Shown piece after piece: positions 34,658 to 42,210 of a stretch of 64,000 bases of DNA (positions within the stretch are counted from its first letter, which is position 1; every line of letters starts with the position of its first letter). A program made the position numbers and the translations under genes. Location of the stretch: the NCBI RefSeq assembly GCF_004331485.1, contig NZ_SJKD01000006.1, forward strand, positions 496,001 to 560,000, in the 5' to 3' direction. The notes below the pieces were generated by a model. It worked only from the letters and a program-made list of their open reading frames with translations. It did no database searches and had not been told where the DNA came from. The stretch is from Kribbella capetownensis. Its GTDB lineage: Bacteria > Actinomycetota > Actinomycetes > Propionibacteriales > Kribbellaceae.

Positions 34658-36264
34658 GCACCACCGAGCCCGCCACCACCGGCGGCGCTGCGCCTGAAAC
34701 ACCGGGATACCTGTCCCACAAGCAGATCCTCGTCGTCCTCGGCGGCCTGATGGCCGGCATGTTCCTGGCGGCGCTCGACCAGAGCATCGTCGGAACCGCG
34801 CTGCCGCAGATCGTCAGCGAGTTCAACAGCCTGGACAAGCTGTCCTGGGTGGTCACGGCGTACCTGCTGACCTCGACCGCCTCCACGCCGCTGTGGGGCA
34901 AGATCTCCGACCTGTACGGTCGCCGCCCGCTGTTCATCGCGGCGATCGTCACCTTCCTGGCCGGCTCCGTGCTGGCCGCGCTGTCGCAGAACATCGAGAT
35001 GCTGATCGGCTTCCGGGCCGTCCAGGGTCTTGGTGCCGGTGGCCTGATGTCACTGGCCTTCGCCACCATCGGTGACGTGATCCCGCCGCGCGAGCGCGGT
35101 AAGTACATGGGGTACTTCGGTGCCGTCTTCGGTCTGTCGTCCGTGGCCGGCCCGCTGCTCGGCGGTCTGCTCACCGACGGTCCCGGCTGGCGCTGGATCT
35201 TCTGGATCAACCTGCCCATCGGCCTCGTTGCTCTGGGCATCGTCGGCGCCGTGCTCCGGCTGCCGCACGTGAAGCGTTCGCACAAGATCGACTACCTCGG
35301 TGCCGCAGTGGTCACCGGAGCCGTCACCTCGCTGCTGCTGGCCGTCTCCTGGAGCGGCCCGACCAACGGCTGGGGTACCGGCACCACGATCGCCCTGCTG
35401 GCCGCGACCGTCGTCCTGGCGGTCACCTTCGTGCTGGTCGAGCTGCGGGTGTCCGAGCCGATCATCCCGATGGACCTGTTCAAGGGCCGGATCTTCTCCG
35501 GGTACGCCGGGTACGCGTTCCTGCTCGGGTTCGCGATGTTCGGTGCGCTGATCTTCCTGCCGCTGTACCTGCAGGCGGTCAAGGACATGTCGCCGACCCG
35601 CTCCGGCCTGGCGCTGCTGCCGATGATCGTCGGTATCTTCTCCGCGTCGATCCCGAGCGGTCAGCTGATGAGCAAGACCGGGCGCTACAAGGTCTACCCG
35701 ATCATCTCCTCGGTCCTGGTCGGTGGCGCGATGCTGCTGCTGTCCACGCTGAGCCTGGGTACGCCGTACTGGCACCTGGCGATCTACATGTTCATCATGG
35801 GCGCCGGTCTGGGTCTGTCGATGCAGATCACCGTCACCGCCGCGCAGAACAGCGTGCCCCGCAAGCACATGGGCAGCGCGACCTCGACGATGACCTTCTT
35901 CCGCTCGATGGGTGGCGCGATCGGTACCGCGGTGTACGGCGCGGTGCTGACCAGCCGGCTCAAGGAGCACCTGGGCGACATCGTCCCGAACGCCACCCAG
36001 ACCGTGGTCGACGGGCTCGCCAAGGCCGCCAACAGCGTCCAGGCGCTGCACGGCCTGAAGGAGCCGATGAAGGGCTGGGCCCTGCACGGTCTGGTCGACG
36101 CGATGGGCGACGTGTTCCTGGTCTCCCTGCCGTTCCTGGCGATCGCACTGATCGTCGCGGTCATCACTCCGGAGCAGCGGCTGGCCGGCCGCTCCGACGG
36201 CCCGAAGCCGGAGGGCGAGGAAGACTCCTCGATGGAGGCTTCCGCGGCCGCCGCGATGCACTGA
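34654..36264 (+). CDS. MFS transporter, DHA2 (EmrB/QacA) family
   Basis: A 536-residue drug:proton antiporter with 14 hydrophobic helices. The first-helix motif AALDQSIVGTALPQI (residues 41-55), motif A WGKISDLYGRRPLF and motif C-like GPLLGGLL are present. A long loop near residues 440-470 and a hydrophilic acidic tail complete the protein. It is coupled to its MarR regulator and ends in a strong terminator. Substrates are probably amphipathic drugs or fatty compounds, inferred from family only. Confidence 0.94.
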   Translation: MSTTEPATTGGAAPETPGYLSHKQILVVLGGLMAGMFLAALDQSIVGTALPQIVSEFNSLDKLSWVVTAYLLTSTASTPLWGKISDLYGRRPLFIAAIVTFLAGSVLAALSQNIEMLIGFRAVQGLGAGGLMSLAFATIGDVIPPRERGKYMGYFGAVFGLSSVAGPLLGGLLTDGPGWRWIFWINLPIGLVALGIVGAVLRLPHVKRSHKIDYLGAAVVTGAVTSLLLAVSWSGPTNGWGTGTTIALLAATVVLAVTFVLVELRVSEPIIPMDLFKGRIFSGYAGYAFLLGFAMFGALIFLPLYLQAVKDMSPTRSGLALLPMIVGIFSASIPSGQLMSKTGRYKVYPIISSVLVGGAMLLLSTLSLGTPYWHLAIYMFIMGAGLGLSMQITVTAAQNSVPRKHMGSATSTMTFFRSMGGAIGTAVYGAVLTSRLKEHLGDIVPNATQTVVDGLAKAANSVQALHGLKEPMKGWALHGLVDAMGDVFLVSLPFLAIALIVAVITPEQRLAGRSDGPKPEGEEDSSMEASAAAAMH

Positions 36265-36281
36265 CCCTCTGCACCAACCAA

Positions 36282-36315
36282 CGACCGGCCGTCCTCTCCC
36301 GAGGGCGGCCGGTCG
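36282..36315 (+). terminator. Terminator after the MarR-DHA2 operon
   Basis: Arms CGACCGGCCGTCCTC (36282-36296) and GAGGGCGGCCGGTCG (36301-36315) pair over 15 bp with one G-T wobble and a 4-base loop. Confidence 0.9.
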
Positions 36316-36336
36316 TCGCACGTTAGGCTTGCGGTG

Positions 36337-36768
36337 ATGTCACGCCTGCAGGGATTCGGAAACCAGCTCGTCGCCTTCCACGATCAACTCCGCGACCAGA
36401 TCGACGTACTGCGGGAACAGGACGCTCCCGATGGCAAGGATCTGCTGACCCACTGTCTGGCGTTCTGTGGGGCGCTCACCCGGCATCACACCGGTGAGGA
36501 CGAGGGCGCGTTCATGGTGCTCGCGGAGGAGTACCCGGACCTTCGCCCGGTGCTCGAGGAGTTGGCCCGCGATCATCTGATCATCGCGGCAGCCCTGCAG
36601 CGGTTGGAGAACCTCGCCGAGCTCGATCCGGCCGAGCGGAAGCGGGAGCTCGACACCGTGGCCGCGCTGATGGAGACCCACTTCACCTACGAGGAACGCA
36701 AACTCGTCACCGCGTTGAACGGCCTCGAGGACGACGGGACAGGGCGCTTAGCCCTCCCCTTCCGCTGA
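36337..36768 (+). CDS. Hemerythrin domain protein
   Basis: A 143-residue four-helix protein with the His/Glu/Asp pattern of hemerythrin-like domains: FHDQLRDQ in helix 1, LTRHHTGEDEGAF in helix 2, DHLIIAAAL in helix 3 and THFTYEERKL in helix 4. It should bind a diiron centre and sense or carry oxygen or nitric oxide, or protect against oxidation. ATG 36337 (or GTG 36334) lies 4-7 bases after TAGGCT (36324-36329), so it is probably leaderless. Its last 21 bases overlap the convergent AI-2E family gene. Confidence 0.87.
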   Translation: MSRLQGFGNQLVAFHDQLRDQIDVLREQDAPDGKDLLTHCLAFCGALTRHHTGEDEGAFMVLAEEYPDLRPVLEELARDHLIIAAALQRLENLAELDPAERKRELDTVAALMETHFTYEERKLVTALNGLEDDGTGRLALPFR

Positions 36769-38016
36769 CTCCGCCGCGGGTCTGTCCCGGAAGAAGTACC
36801 TCCGGGGCAACGGTCTCGGTGGTTCCGGATCGACGTCGTTGCCGGCCAGGTGGTTGACGATCGCATTCAGGACGGCGGCCGTCGGTACGGCGATCAGCGC
36901 GCCGACGATCCCGGCGATGACCACACCGGTAGCGATCGACAGGATCACCGCGAGCGGATGCACACTGACCGCACGCCCGAGCAGGAACGGCTGCAGCACA
37001 TGCGCTTCGAGCTGCTGTACGCCGATCACCACGGCCAGCATGATGATCGCGACGATCGGTCCCTTGGCCACCAACGCGACCAGGACGGCGACCCCGCCGC
37101 TGATCGTCGCGCCGACGACCGGGATGAACGCGCCGACGAACACCAGGATGCCGATCGCGCTCACCAGCGGCAGGCCGAGGATCGCCGCACCCAGGGAGAT
37201 CCCGATCGCGTCCACCGCCGCGACGATGATGGTGGCCCGGACGAACGCCGTCAGCGAGACCCACGCCTTCCGCCCCGACGAGTCCGCCTTCTCGCGCGCC
37301 TGCCGCGGGAACAACCGGATCAGCCAGGCCCAGATCCGCTCGCCCTGGTAGAGGAAGAAGAACAGGCAGAACAGCGCGATGAACAATCCGGCCACGACAT
37401 GCGTCGCCGTCGTACCGACCTCGGCCGCGCGCTGACCGATCGCACCGCCGGACGTGATCTCGTCCTGCAGCCGTTTGAAGGCGTTGGTGATGTCCGTGTC
37501 GCTCAGCCCGAAGTTGATCCGGGCCAGGTCGCGCAGCTTCTGCACACCTTCGCCGACCTGCGTCGACAGAGTCTCGAACTGGCCCGCGATCTGCGTCCCG
37601 ACCAGGGTCAGCAGACCGGCGACGAGAATGATGGTCGCGATGACCGTGATGCCCGCCGCCGGACCGCGAGGAATGCGGAGCCGCTGCAGGCCGTCCGTCA
37701 CCGGGACCAGCAGAGCGGTCAGCAGCACGCCGACCGTGACCGGGACGACTACCTCGGACAGATAGCGCATCCCGTAGGCGATCACCAGCACGGCCGCGAC
37801 GATCACCAGGAACCGCCAGGCCCAGGCACTCGCGATCTGCATGCCCGGAGTGACCCCGGTGTCCACGCGCCCCCGGCTGGACGACGCGATCAGGTGATTC
37901 TCGGCCACCACCGTGTCGCTGGTCTCGTCGAGCACCTCGTTGTCAGCCACCGGACTCTCGTGGTCCCGTCCGATGTCCGGCGCCTCGGACTCGTCGCCCC
38001 GCCCCGACTCGCTCAT
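36748..38016 (-). CDS. AI-2E family transporter (PerM/YdiK-like)
   Basis: A 422-residue membrane protein: an acidic N-terminal tail (residues 1-60), two groups of hydrophobic helices separated by an amphipathic region (about 150-230), and the family core LFRQAREKADSSGRKAW-like and GAFIPVVGATISGGVAVLVAL. The family includes autoinducer-2 exporters and Na+/H+ antiporters, and the name does not prove a quorum-sensing role. A short acidic tail ends the protein. It converges on the hemerythrin gene. Confidence 0.9.
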   Translation of the reverse strand: MSESGRGDESEAPDIGRDHESPVADNEVLDETSDTVVAENHLIASSSRGRVDTGVTPGMQIASAWAWRFLVIVAAVLVIAYGMRYLSEVVVPVTVGVLLTALLVPVTDGLQRLRIPRGPAAGITVIATIILVAGLLTLVGTQIAGQFETLSTQVGEGVQKLRDLARINFGLSDTDITNAFKRLQDEITSGGAIGQRAAEVGTTATHVVAGLFIALFCLFFFLYQGERIWAWLIRLFPRQAREKADSSGRKAWVSLTAFVRATIIVAAVDAIGISLGAAILGLPLVSAIGILVFVGAFIPVVGATISGGVAVLVALVAKGPIVAIIMLAVVIGVQQLEAHVLQPFLLGRAVSVHPLAVILSIATGVVIAGIVGALIAVPTAAVLNAIVNHLAGNDVDPEPPRPLPRRYFFRDRPAAESAEGEG

Positions 38017-38048
38017 GCCACCTCCGCAGCTCGCGCTTGGTGCTGAGA

Positions 38049-39422
38049 CTAGTGCCCGGTGCGGACCGTTCCATGAATGTGGCGGGCGAGCCCTTTGGCG
38101 GCGGATGGGGCGAGGTCAGCGAGCAGACCTACGCCGGCCAGGACGTAGTCCTTGTCGACGCAGACCTCGGCGCGTTCCGGGACGAGCCAGCCTTCCTCCT
38201 GCGCGTTCACCCCGACGGAGCCCAGGATCCGCGCCGCGACGTCCGGCCCGTTGTGCCGCAGGACTCCCCCGGACCCGACCAGCAGGTCCACTTCGCGCAG
38301 GTCCTTCCCGGACCGCTCGATCACCCGGCCGCCCGGCCCGAACACGATCCGCTGGCGACCCGCATGCCGCCGCAGCGCCACCGTCGCCGCGACTCTCGCA
38401 AGCAGCTCGTCGTACGACGCCTCTTGCTCGCTGTCGGGGAGGTACGACGGGTCGGCGTGCCGGCGAGCGGCCGCCGTACTGAGCTTGTCGTCGTCCGGGA
38501 TGAGACCGGACTCGACACCGGCGCCGACCACTGGGACCGCACTCCAGCGCATGCCGAGGTCGCCCTCGACCGTGCGCGTCACCGGATGCGTCGCGACCAC
38601 CTCGCGGCCGAGGTTCGCGTCCTCCGGGTCGAGCTCGATCACCGAGTGCACGTCCGTGGTCGCACCACCGATGTCCACGACCGCCACATCACCGTGCAAC
38701 CCGGCCAGCACTTCGACTCCGCGCAGTACTACGTCGGGCGTCGCGGCGCGGACCATCCGCGCGAACGCCGGATCCCGGGACAGATTCTTCCCGCCGATCA
38801 CATGGGCGAGGAACATCTCCCGGATCGCCGCCCGCGCACTGTCCGGCGCGAACACCCCGATCTCGGGTACGACGTTGTCCGCGAGAACATGCGGAACGCC
38901 TGCGCTGCCGAGCATTCCGGCAATCACGTCCTGGGCCTCGACGTTGCCAGCGGCCACAACCGGACGCCGCCACCGGTACTTCGCCAGCACCGACGCCGCG
39001 TTCTCCAGCACCGCCGAATTCCCACCATCCGTCCCGCCCAGCAGGAGGACGACATCCGGTCGTTCGGCTCGCAGGGCTTTCAGGGACGTTGCCGTGAGCC
39101 CGCCGTTGACCACGGCAACCACTCGGCCGCCGCTGGACAAGGCGACCCGCCGGCCGGCCTCCGCGGTGACCAGCTCTTCGTTGCCGACGACACCGATCCG
39201 GAGACCGCCGCCCGCACTCGAACAGGCCAGCACCTCGGCACGCTCGACGCCACGATCGGCTTCCAGCAAAGCGTTTCGGCAGGCATGCCAGCCGTCCATC
39301 ACGTCTGTGTCGATCGTGGTCCGGTGTTCGGCTCGAGCGACCAGGTCGCCCGAGCCGGAGTCCACCGCGATCGCCTTCGTGAACGTCGACCCGAAGTCGA
39401 CGGCCACCAGCAGGCCTGCCAA
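38049..39422 (-). CDS. MutL/GlmL-family ATPase (glutamate mutase-associated), orphan
   Basis: A protein of about 457 residues with the ASKHA (actin/hexokinase/Hsp70) fold. Phosphate loop 1 VAVDFGSTFTKAIAVD is at residues 6-21, and phosphate loop 2 VAVVDIGGATTDVHSV and the adenosine segment VLAGVGLLADLA follow. Relatives sit beside B12-dependent mutases (glutamate, ornithine) and are thought to reactivate or assemble them. No mutase subunit lies in this window; instead the TTG start directly follows the metB stop (TAG then TTG at 39422). GTG 39407 is an alternative start. Function here is unknown. Confidence 0.83.
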   Translation of the reverse strand: MAGLLVAVDFGSTFTKAIAVDSGSGDLVARAEHRTTIDTDVMDGWHACRNALLEADRGVERAEVLACSSAGGGLRIGVVGNEELVTAEAGRRVALSSGGRVVAVVNGGLTATSLKALRAERPDVVLLLGGTDGGNSAVLENAASVLAKYRWRRPVVAAGNVEAQDVIAGMLGSAGVPHVLADNVVPEIGVFAPDSARAAIREMFLAHVIGGKNLSRDPAFARMVRAATPDVVLRGVEVLAGLHGDVAVVDIGGATTDVHSVIELDPEDANLGREVVATHPVTRTVEGDLGMRWSAVPVVGAGVESGLIPDDDKLSTAAARRHADPSYLPDSEQEASYDELLARVAATVALRRHAGRQRIVFGPGGRVIERSGKDLREVDLLVGSGGVLRHNGPDVAARILGSVGVNAQEEGWLVPERAEVCVDKDYVLAGVGLLADLAPSAAKGLARHIHGTVRTGH

Positions 39423-40577
39423 CTACGCCATCGCGCGGTCGAGGTCCAGCAGCAGGTCGTCGATCGTCTCGATCCCGACGCTGAGCCGGATCAGGTCGGC
39501 CGGTACCTCGAGCGGCGTACCGGCGACCGAGGCGTGGGTCATCTTGCCGGGGTGCTCGATCAGCGACTCGACGCCGCCGAGCGACTCGCCCAGGGTGAAG
39601 ACCTCGGCCTTGTTGCAGATGTCGAGTGCATGCTCCACGCCGCCGGTGACCCGGAACGACACGATGCCGCCGTACCGCTTCATCTGCTTGGCGGCGGTCT
39701 CGTGGCCAGGGTGACCGTCGATGCCCGGGTACAGCACCTGGCTGACGGCCTTGTGCCGCTGCAGGAACTCGACGACCTTCTCGGCGTTGTCGCTGTGCCG
39801 GTCCATCCGGACGCCGAGGGTCTTGATCCCGCGCAGCACCAGCCAGGAGTCGAACGGGCCGGCGACCGCACCGATCGCGTTCTGGTGGAAGGCGATCTTG
39901 TCGGCCAGTCCGGCGTCGCGGACGATCAGCCCACCGCCGACGACGTCGGAGTGACCGCCCATGTACTTCGTGGTCGAGTGCACGACGACGTCCGCGCCGA
40001 GCTCCAGCGGCTGCTGCAGGTACGGCGTGGCGAAGGTGTTGTCGACCACCAGCAGGGCGCCGGCGTCGTGCGCGATCTGGGCGACGATGGCGATGTCGGC
40101 GACGTTCAGCAGCGGGTTCGTCGGCGTCTCCAGCCAGACGATCTTGGTCTTGCCCGGGCGGATGGCGGCCCGGATCGCCTCCGGGTGCGTGACCGCGACC
40201 GGCGTCATCTCGACACCCCAGTTGCCCAGCACCTTGGAGAACAGCCGGAACGTGCCGCCGTACGCGTCGTCGGGGAACACCATGTGGTCACCCGGGACGC
40301 AGAGCGAGCGGATCAGCGTGTCCTCCGCGGCCAGGCCGCTGGCGAACGCGAAACCGCGGTTGCCCGCCTCGATCGCGGCCAGACACTCCTCCAGCGCGGT
40401 CCGGGTCGGGTTCGCCGACCGGGAGTACTCGTAGCCGTTGCGCAGCCCGCCGACGCCGTCCTGCTTGTAGGTGCTGGTCGCGTAGATCGGCGGCACCACC
40501 GAACCGGTGGTGGGGTCGGGCTCGTTCCCGGCGTGGATGGCGAGCGTCTCGAAGCCGTAGTGGTGGTCCGTGTTCAC
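39423..40577 (-). CDS. metB: Cystathionine gamma-synthase (trans-sulfuration PLP enzyme)
   Basis: A 384-residue Cys/Met metabolism PLP enzyme. The PLP lysine is K204 in HSTTKYMGGHSD; YEYSRSANPTR (phosphate-binding Tyr/Arg) and the C-terminal SLGGVESLIEHP are present. It condenses O-acyl-homoserine with cysteine, or may run as a gamma-lyase; sequence alone does not settle this. GTG 40577 lies six bases after TACGCT on its strand, so it is probably leaderless. Together with the cystathionine beta-synthase at 62145 it can give reverse trans-sulfuration. The MutL-like gene abuts its stop. Confidence 0.93.
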   Translation of the reverse strand: MNTDHHYGFETLAIHAGNEPDPTTGSVVPPIYATSTYKQDGVGGLRNGYEYSRSANPTRTALEECLAAIEAGNRGFAFASGLAAEDTLIRSLCVPGDHMVFPDDAYGGTFRLFSKVLGNWGVEMTPVAVTHPEAIRAAIRPGKTKIVWLETPTNPLLNVADIAIVAQIAHDAGALLVVDNTFATPYLQQPLELGADVVVHSTTKYMGGHSDVVGGGLIVRDAGLADKIAFHQNAIGAVAGPFDSWLVLRGIKTLGVRMDRHSDNAEKVVEFLQRHKAVSQVLYPGIDGHPGHETAAKQMKRYGGIVSFRVTGGVEHALDICNKAEVFTLGESLGGVESLIEHPGKMTHASVAGTPLEVPADLIRLSVGIETIDDLLLDLDRAMA

Positions 40578-40641
40578 CGGACCAGCGTACGGCCTGGTCT
40601 GATCCGTCCCGCGCCGACTGTCCGGCACTGAGACTCTTGAC

Positions 40642-40686
40642 GCAACCGATGGGTTGCCATATATTGTATTGCAACCAGATAGTTGC
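40642..40686. promoter_or_regulatory. Paired ArsR-type operators GCAAC-N6-GTTGC
   Basis: Two perfect inverted repeats with the same arms lie at 40642-40657 and 40671-40686, 29 bases apart and just upstream of the SRPBCC-ArsR operon. The left one extends to 6-bp arms (GCAACC/GGTTGC). This is the size and spacing of ArsR/SmtB operators. Confidence 0.8.
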
Positions 40687-40705
40687 TATTCATCAGGAGG
40701 ATGTC

Positions 40706-41137
40706 ATGGGGTTTCCTGACCAGATCGAGCGGACCGTCGAGCTCGCCCACCCGCCGGCGAAGGTGTGGGCGGCGCTGACCACGGCCGAGGGTCTTGGCAC
40801 GTGGTTCGGCCACCAGGCGAAGATCGATCTGCGGCCGGGCGGAGCCGCGGAGATGACGTGGACCAGCGGCGACCGGGCCGAGATGCGGATCGAGCGAGTG
40901 GACGAACCCACCACGTTCGGCTTCACCTGGCACATCTATGGTCTGCCCGCCGAGGACCAACGCCGGACGTACGTCGAGTTCACGCTGGAGCCGGTCGACG
41001 CCGGCACCCGGCTGACCGTCATCGAGTCGGGCTTCGCGCAACTGCCGGACGGCGAGTACACCAAGGCGTTCGGCGCCGACACCGAAGGCTGGGCGTCCGA
41101 ACTCGGAGAACTCGTCGACTACCTCGACGCCGCCTGA
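40706..41137 (+). CDS. SRPBCC (AHSA1-like) ligand-binding domain protein
   Basis: A 143-residue START/Bet v1-like fold protein. Family features are the opening IERTVELAHPPAKVWAALTT, the block WFGHQAKIDLRPGG, and the C-terminal helix GWASELGELVDYLDAA. It likely binds a small hydrophobic ligand; the true ligand is unknown. ATG 40706 has an ideal AGGAGG five bases upstream (40695-40700), so the ATG at 40701 is rejected. It is the first gene of an operon with an ArsR regulator, a pairing often seen for this family. Confidence 0.9.
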   Translation: MGFPDQIERTVELAHPPAKVWAALTTAEGLGTWFGHQAKIDLRPGGAAEMTWTSGDRAEMRIERVDEPTTFGFTWHIYGLPAEDQRRTYVEFTLEPVDAGTRLTVIESGFAQLPDGEYTKAFGADTEGWASELGELVDYLDAA

Positions 41138-41143
41138 CCTGCC

Positions 41144-41479
41144 ATGCCCGCCACAGACCGGGTCGAGGCGGTGGCGGAGCAGGTGTTCGTGGCCTTGGCG
41201 GATCCGCGGCGGCGCGGCGTACTCGCCGTACTCGCGGCGAACGGGCCCTCGACCGCGACGGACCTGGCGGATCGTCTGCCGATCACCCGGCAGGCGATCG
41301 CCAAGCACCTCGCGCTCCTGGCCGACGCGGGCCTTGTCACCGCCGAGCACGGCGAACGCCGCCGCGTCCGCTACGGCCTCCAGCCCGCCCCGATGCAGCT
41401 GGCCCAGCAGTTCCTGGCAGCCCTGACGCGCGACTGGGACCATCGCCTCGACGCCCTCAAGAACCACCTGGAAGGCTGA
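41144..41479 (+). CDS. ArsR family transcriptional regulator
   Basis: A 111-residue winged-helix regulator. The opening VFVALADPRRRGVLAVLA and recognition helix region TDLADRLPITRQAIAKHLALLADAGLV are typical; HGERRRVRYGL forms the wing. No metal-binding Cys pair (the usual ELCVCDL) is present, so it is not a classic arsenic sensor. It lies six bases after the SRPBCC gene and is the obvious ligand for the GCAAC-N6-GTTGC pair upstream of the operon. Confidence 0.92.
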   Translation: MPATDRVEAVAEQVFVALADPRRRGVLAVLAANGPSTATDLADRLPITRQAIAKHLALLADAGLVTAEHGERRRVRYGLQPAPMQLAQQFLAALTRDWDHRLDALKNHLEG

Positions 41480-41482
41480 CGG

Positions 41483-42148
41483 TCAAGCGTCGACCTCTTT
41501 CAGCCGCACCGTGAAGATCGGCAGCAGGAAGTGGACGAGTGGGCCGATCGACAGGGCGTAGACGACAGTGCCGACGCCGATCACGCCGCCGAGCAGGAAG
41601 CCGATGACGAGGACGGTCACCTCGAGCGTGGTCCGGACCAGGCGGACGCTGAGGCCGGTACGACGTACCAGGCCGGTCATCAGGCCGTCGCGGGGTCCGG
41701 GGCCGAACTGGGCGCCGATGTAGAGCGCGCCGGCCAGCGCGTTCACGACGACGCCGCTGAGCATGAACACGATCCGGAGCCAGAGCGCGTCCGGCCGGTC
41801 GACCGTCGCCAGGGTCAGGTCCGTCACCAGGCCGATGACGATCGCGTTGCTGATCGTGCCGAGCCCGGGCCACTGCCGCAGCGGGATCCAGGCGAGCAGT
41901 ACGACGAAGCTCATCGCGATCACCACGGTGCCAAAGCTGAGCGGCAGGTGCTTGGTGATGCCGGAGTGGAACACGTCCCATGGGTCCAGGCCGAGGTTGC
42001 CCTGGATCATCAGGCCCATCGAAGCGCCGTACAGGGTGAGGCCGACGTACAGCTGGACCAGGCGCCGGGGCAGGTGGCCCGCCTTCAGCTGCTGGATCGG
42101 GTTCAGGGGCGCCAGTTGGCGAGGCGGTGCGGGGGAAGTGGCGGTCAC
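41483..42148 (-). CDS. YczE/YitT-like membrane protein
   Basis: A protein of about 221 residues with five or six hydrophobic helices and the family block GLDPWDVFHSGITKHLPLSFGTV near residues 55-77, followed by GPGPRDGLMTGL. GTG 42148 is chosen for its fit to family length; a longer in-frame start at 42199 would run into the divergent promoter. Transporter function is suspected but not proven. It is divergent from a MocR regulator, a pairing common in actinobacteria and Bacillus (YczR/YczE). Confidence 0.85.
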   Translation of the reverse strand: MTATSPAPPRQLAPLNPIQQLKAGHLPRRLVQLYVGLTLYGASMGLMIQGNLGLDPWDVFHSGITKHLPLSFGTVVIAMSFVVLLAWIPLRQWPGLGTISNAIVIGLVTDLTLATVDRPDALWLRIVFMLSGVVVNALAGALYIGAQFGPGPRDGLMTGLVRRTGLSVRLVRTTLEVTVLVIGFLLGGVIGVGTVVYALSIGPLVHFLLPIFTVRLKEVDA

Positions 42149-42190
42149 CCGTCCAGTTTGCGGAGCAACTGGCCTGGTGATCGATAGCCA

Positions 42191-42200
42191 ATTGCGCAAT
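42191..42200. promoter_or_regulatory. Palindrome ATTGCGCAAT in the YczE/MocR divergent promoter
   Basis: A perfect 10-base palindrome lies 10 bases upstream of the MocR start codon and 42 bases from the YczE start. It is a good candidate for part of the MocR binding site. Confidence 0.45.
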
Positions 42201-42210
42201 AGTGGACTGC

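Noticed and set aside
36748..38016. Quorum-sensing role for the AI-2E family protein
   Set aside because: The family name is historical; no luxS or autoinducer genes are in the window and the family includes ion antiporters.
38037..40631. Plus-strand frame of 864 codons over the MutL-like and metB genes
   Set aside because: Antisense to two well-supported enzymes.
40578..40705. Possible SAM or B12 riboswitch upstream of metB
   Set aside because: The start is within six bases of a -10 hexamer, so there is no leader to hold a riboswitch.
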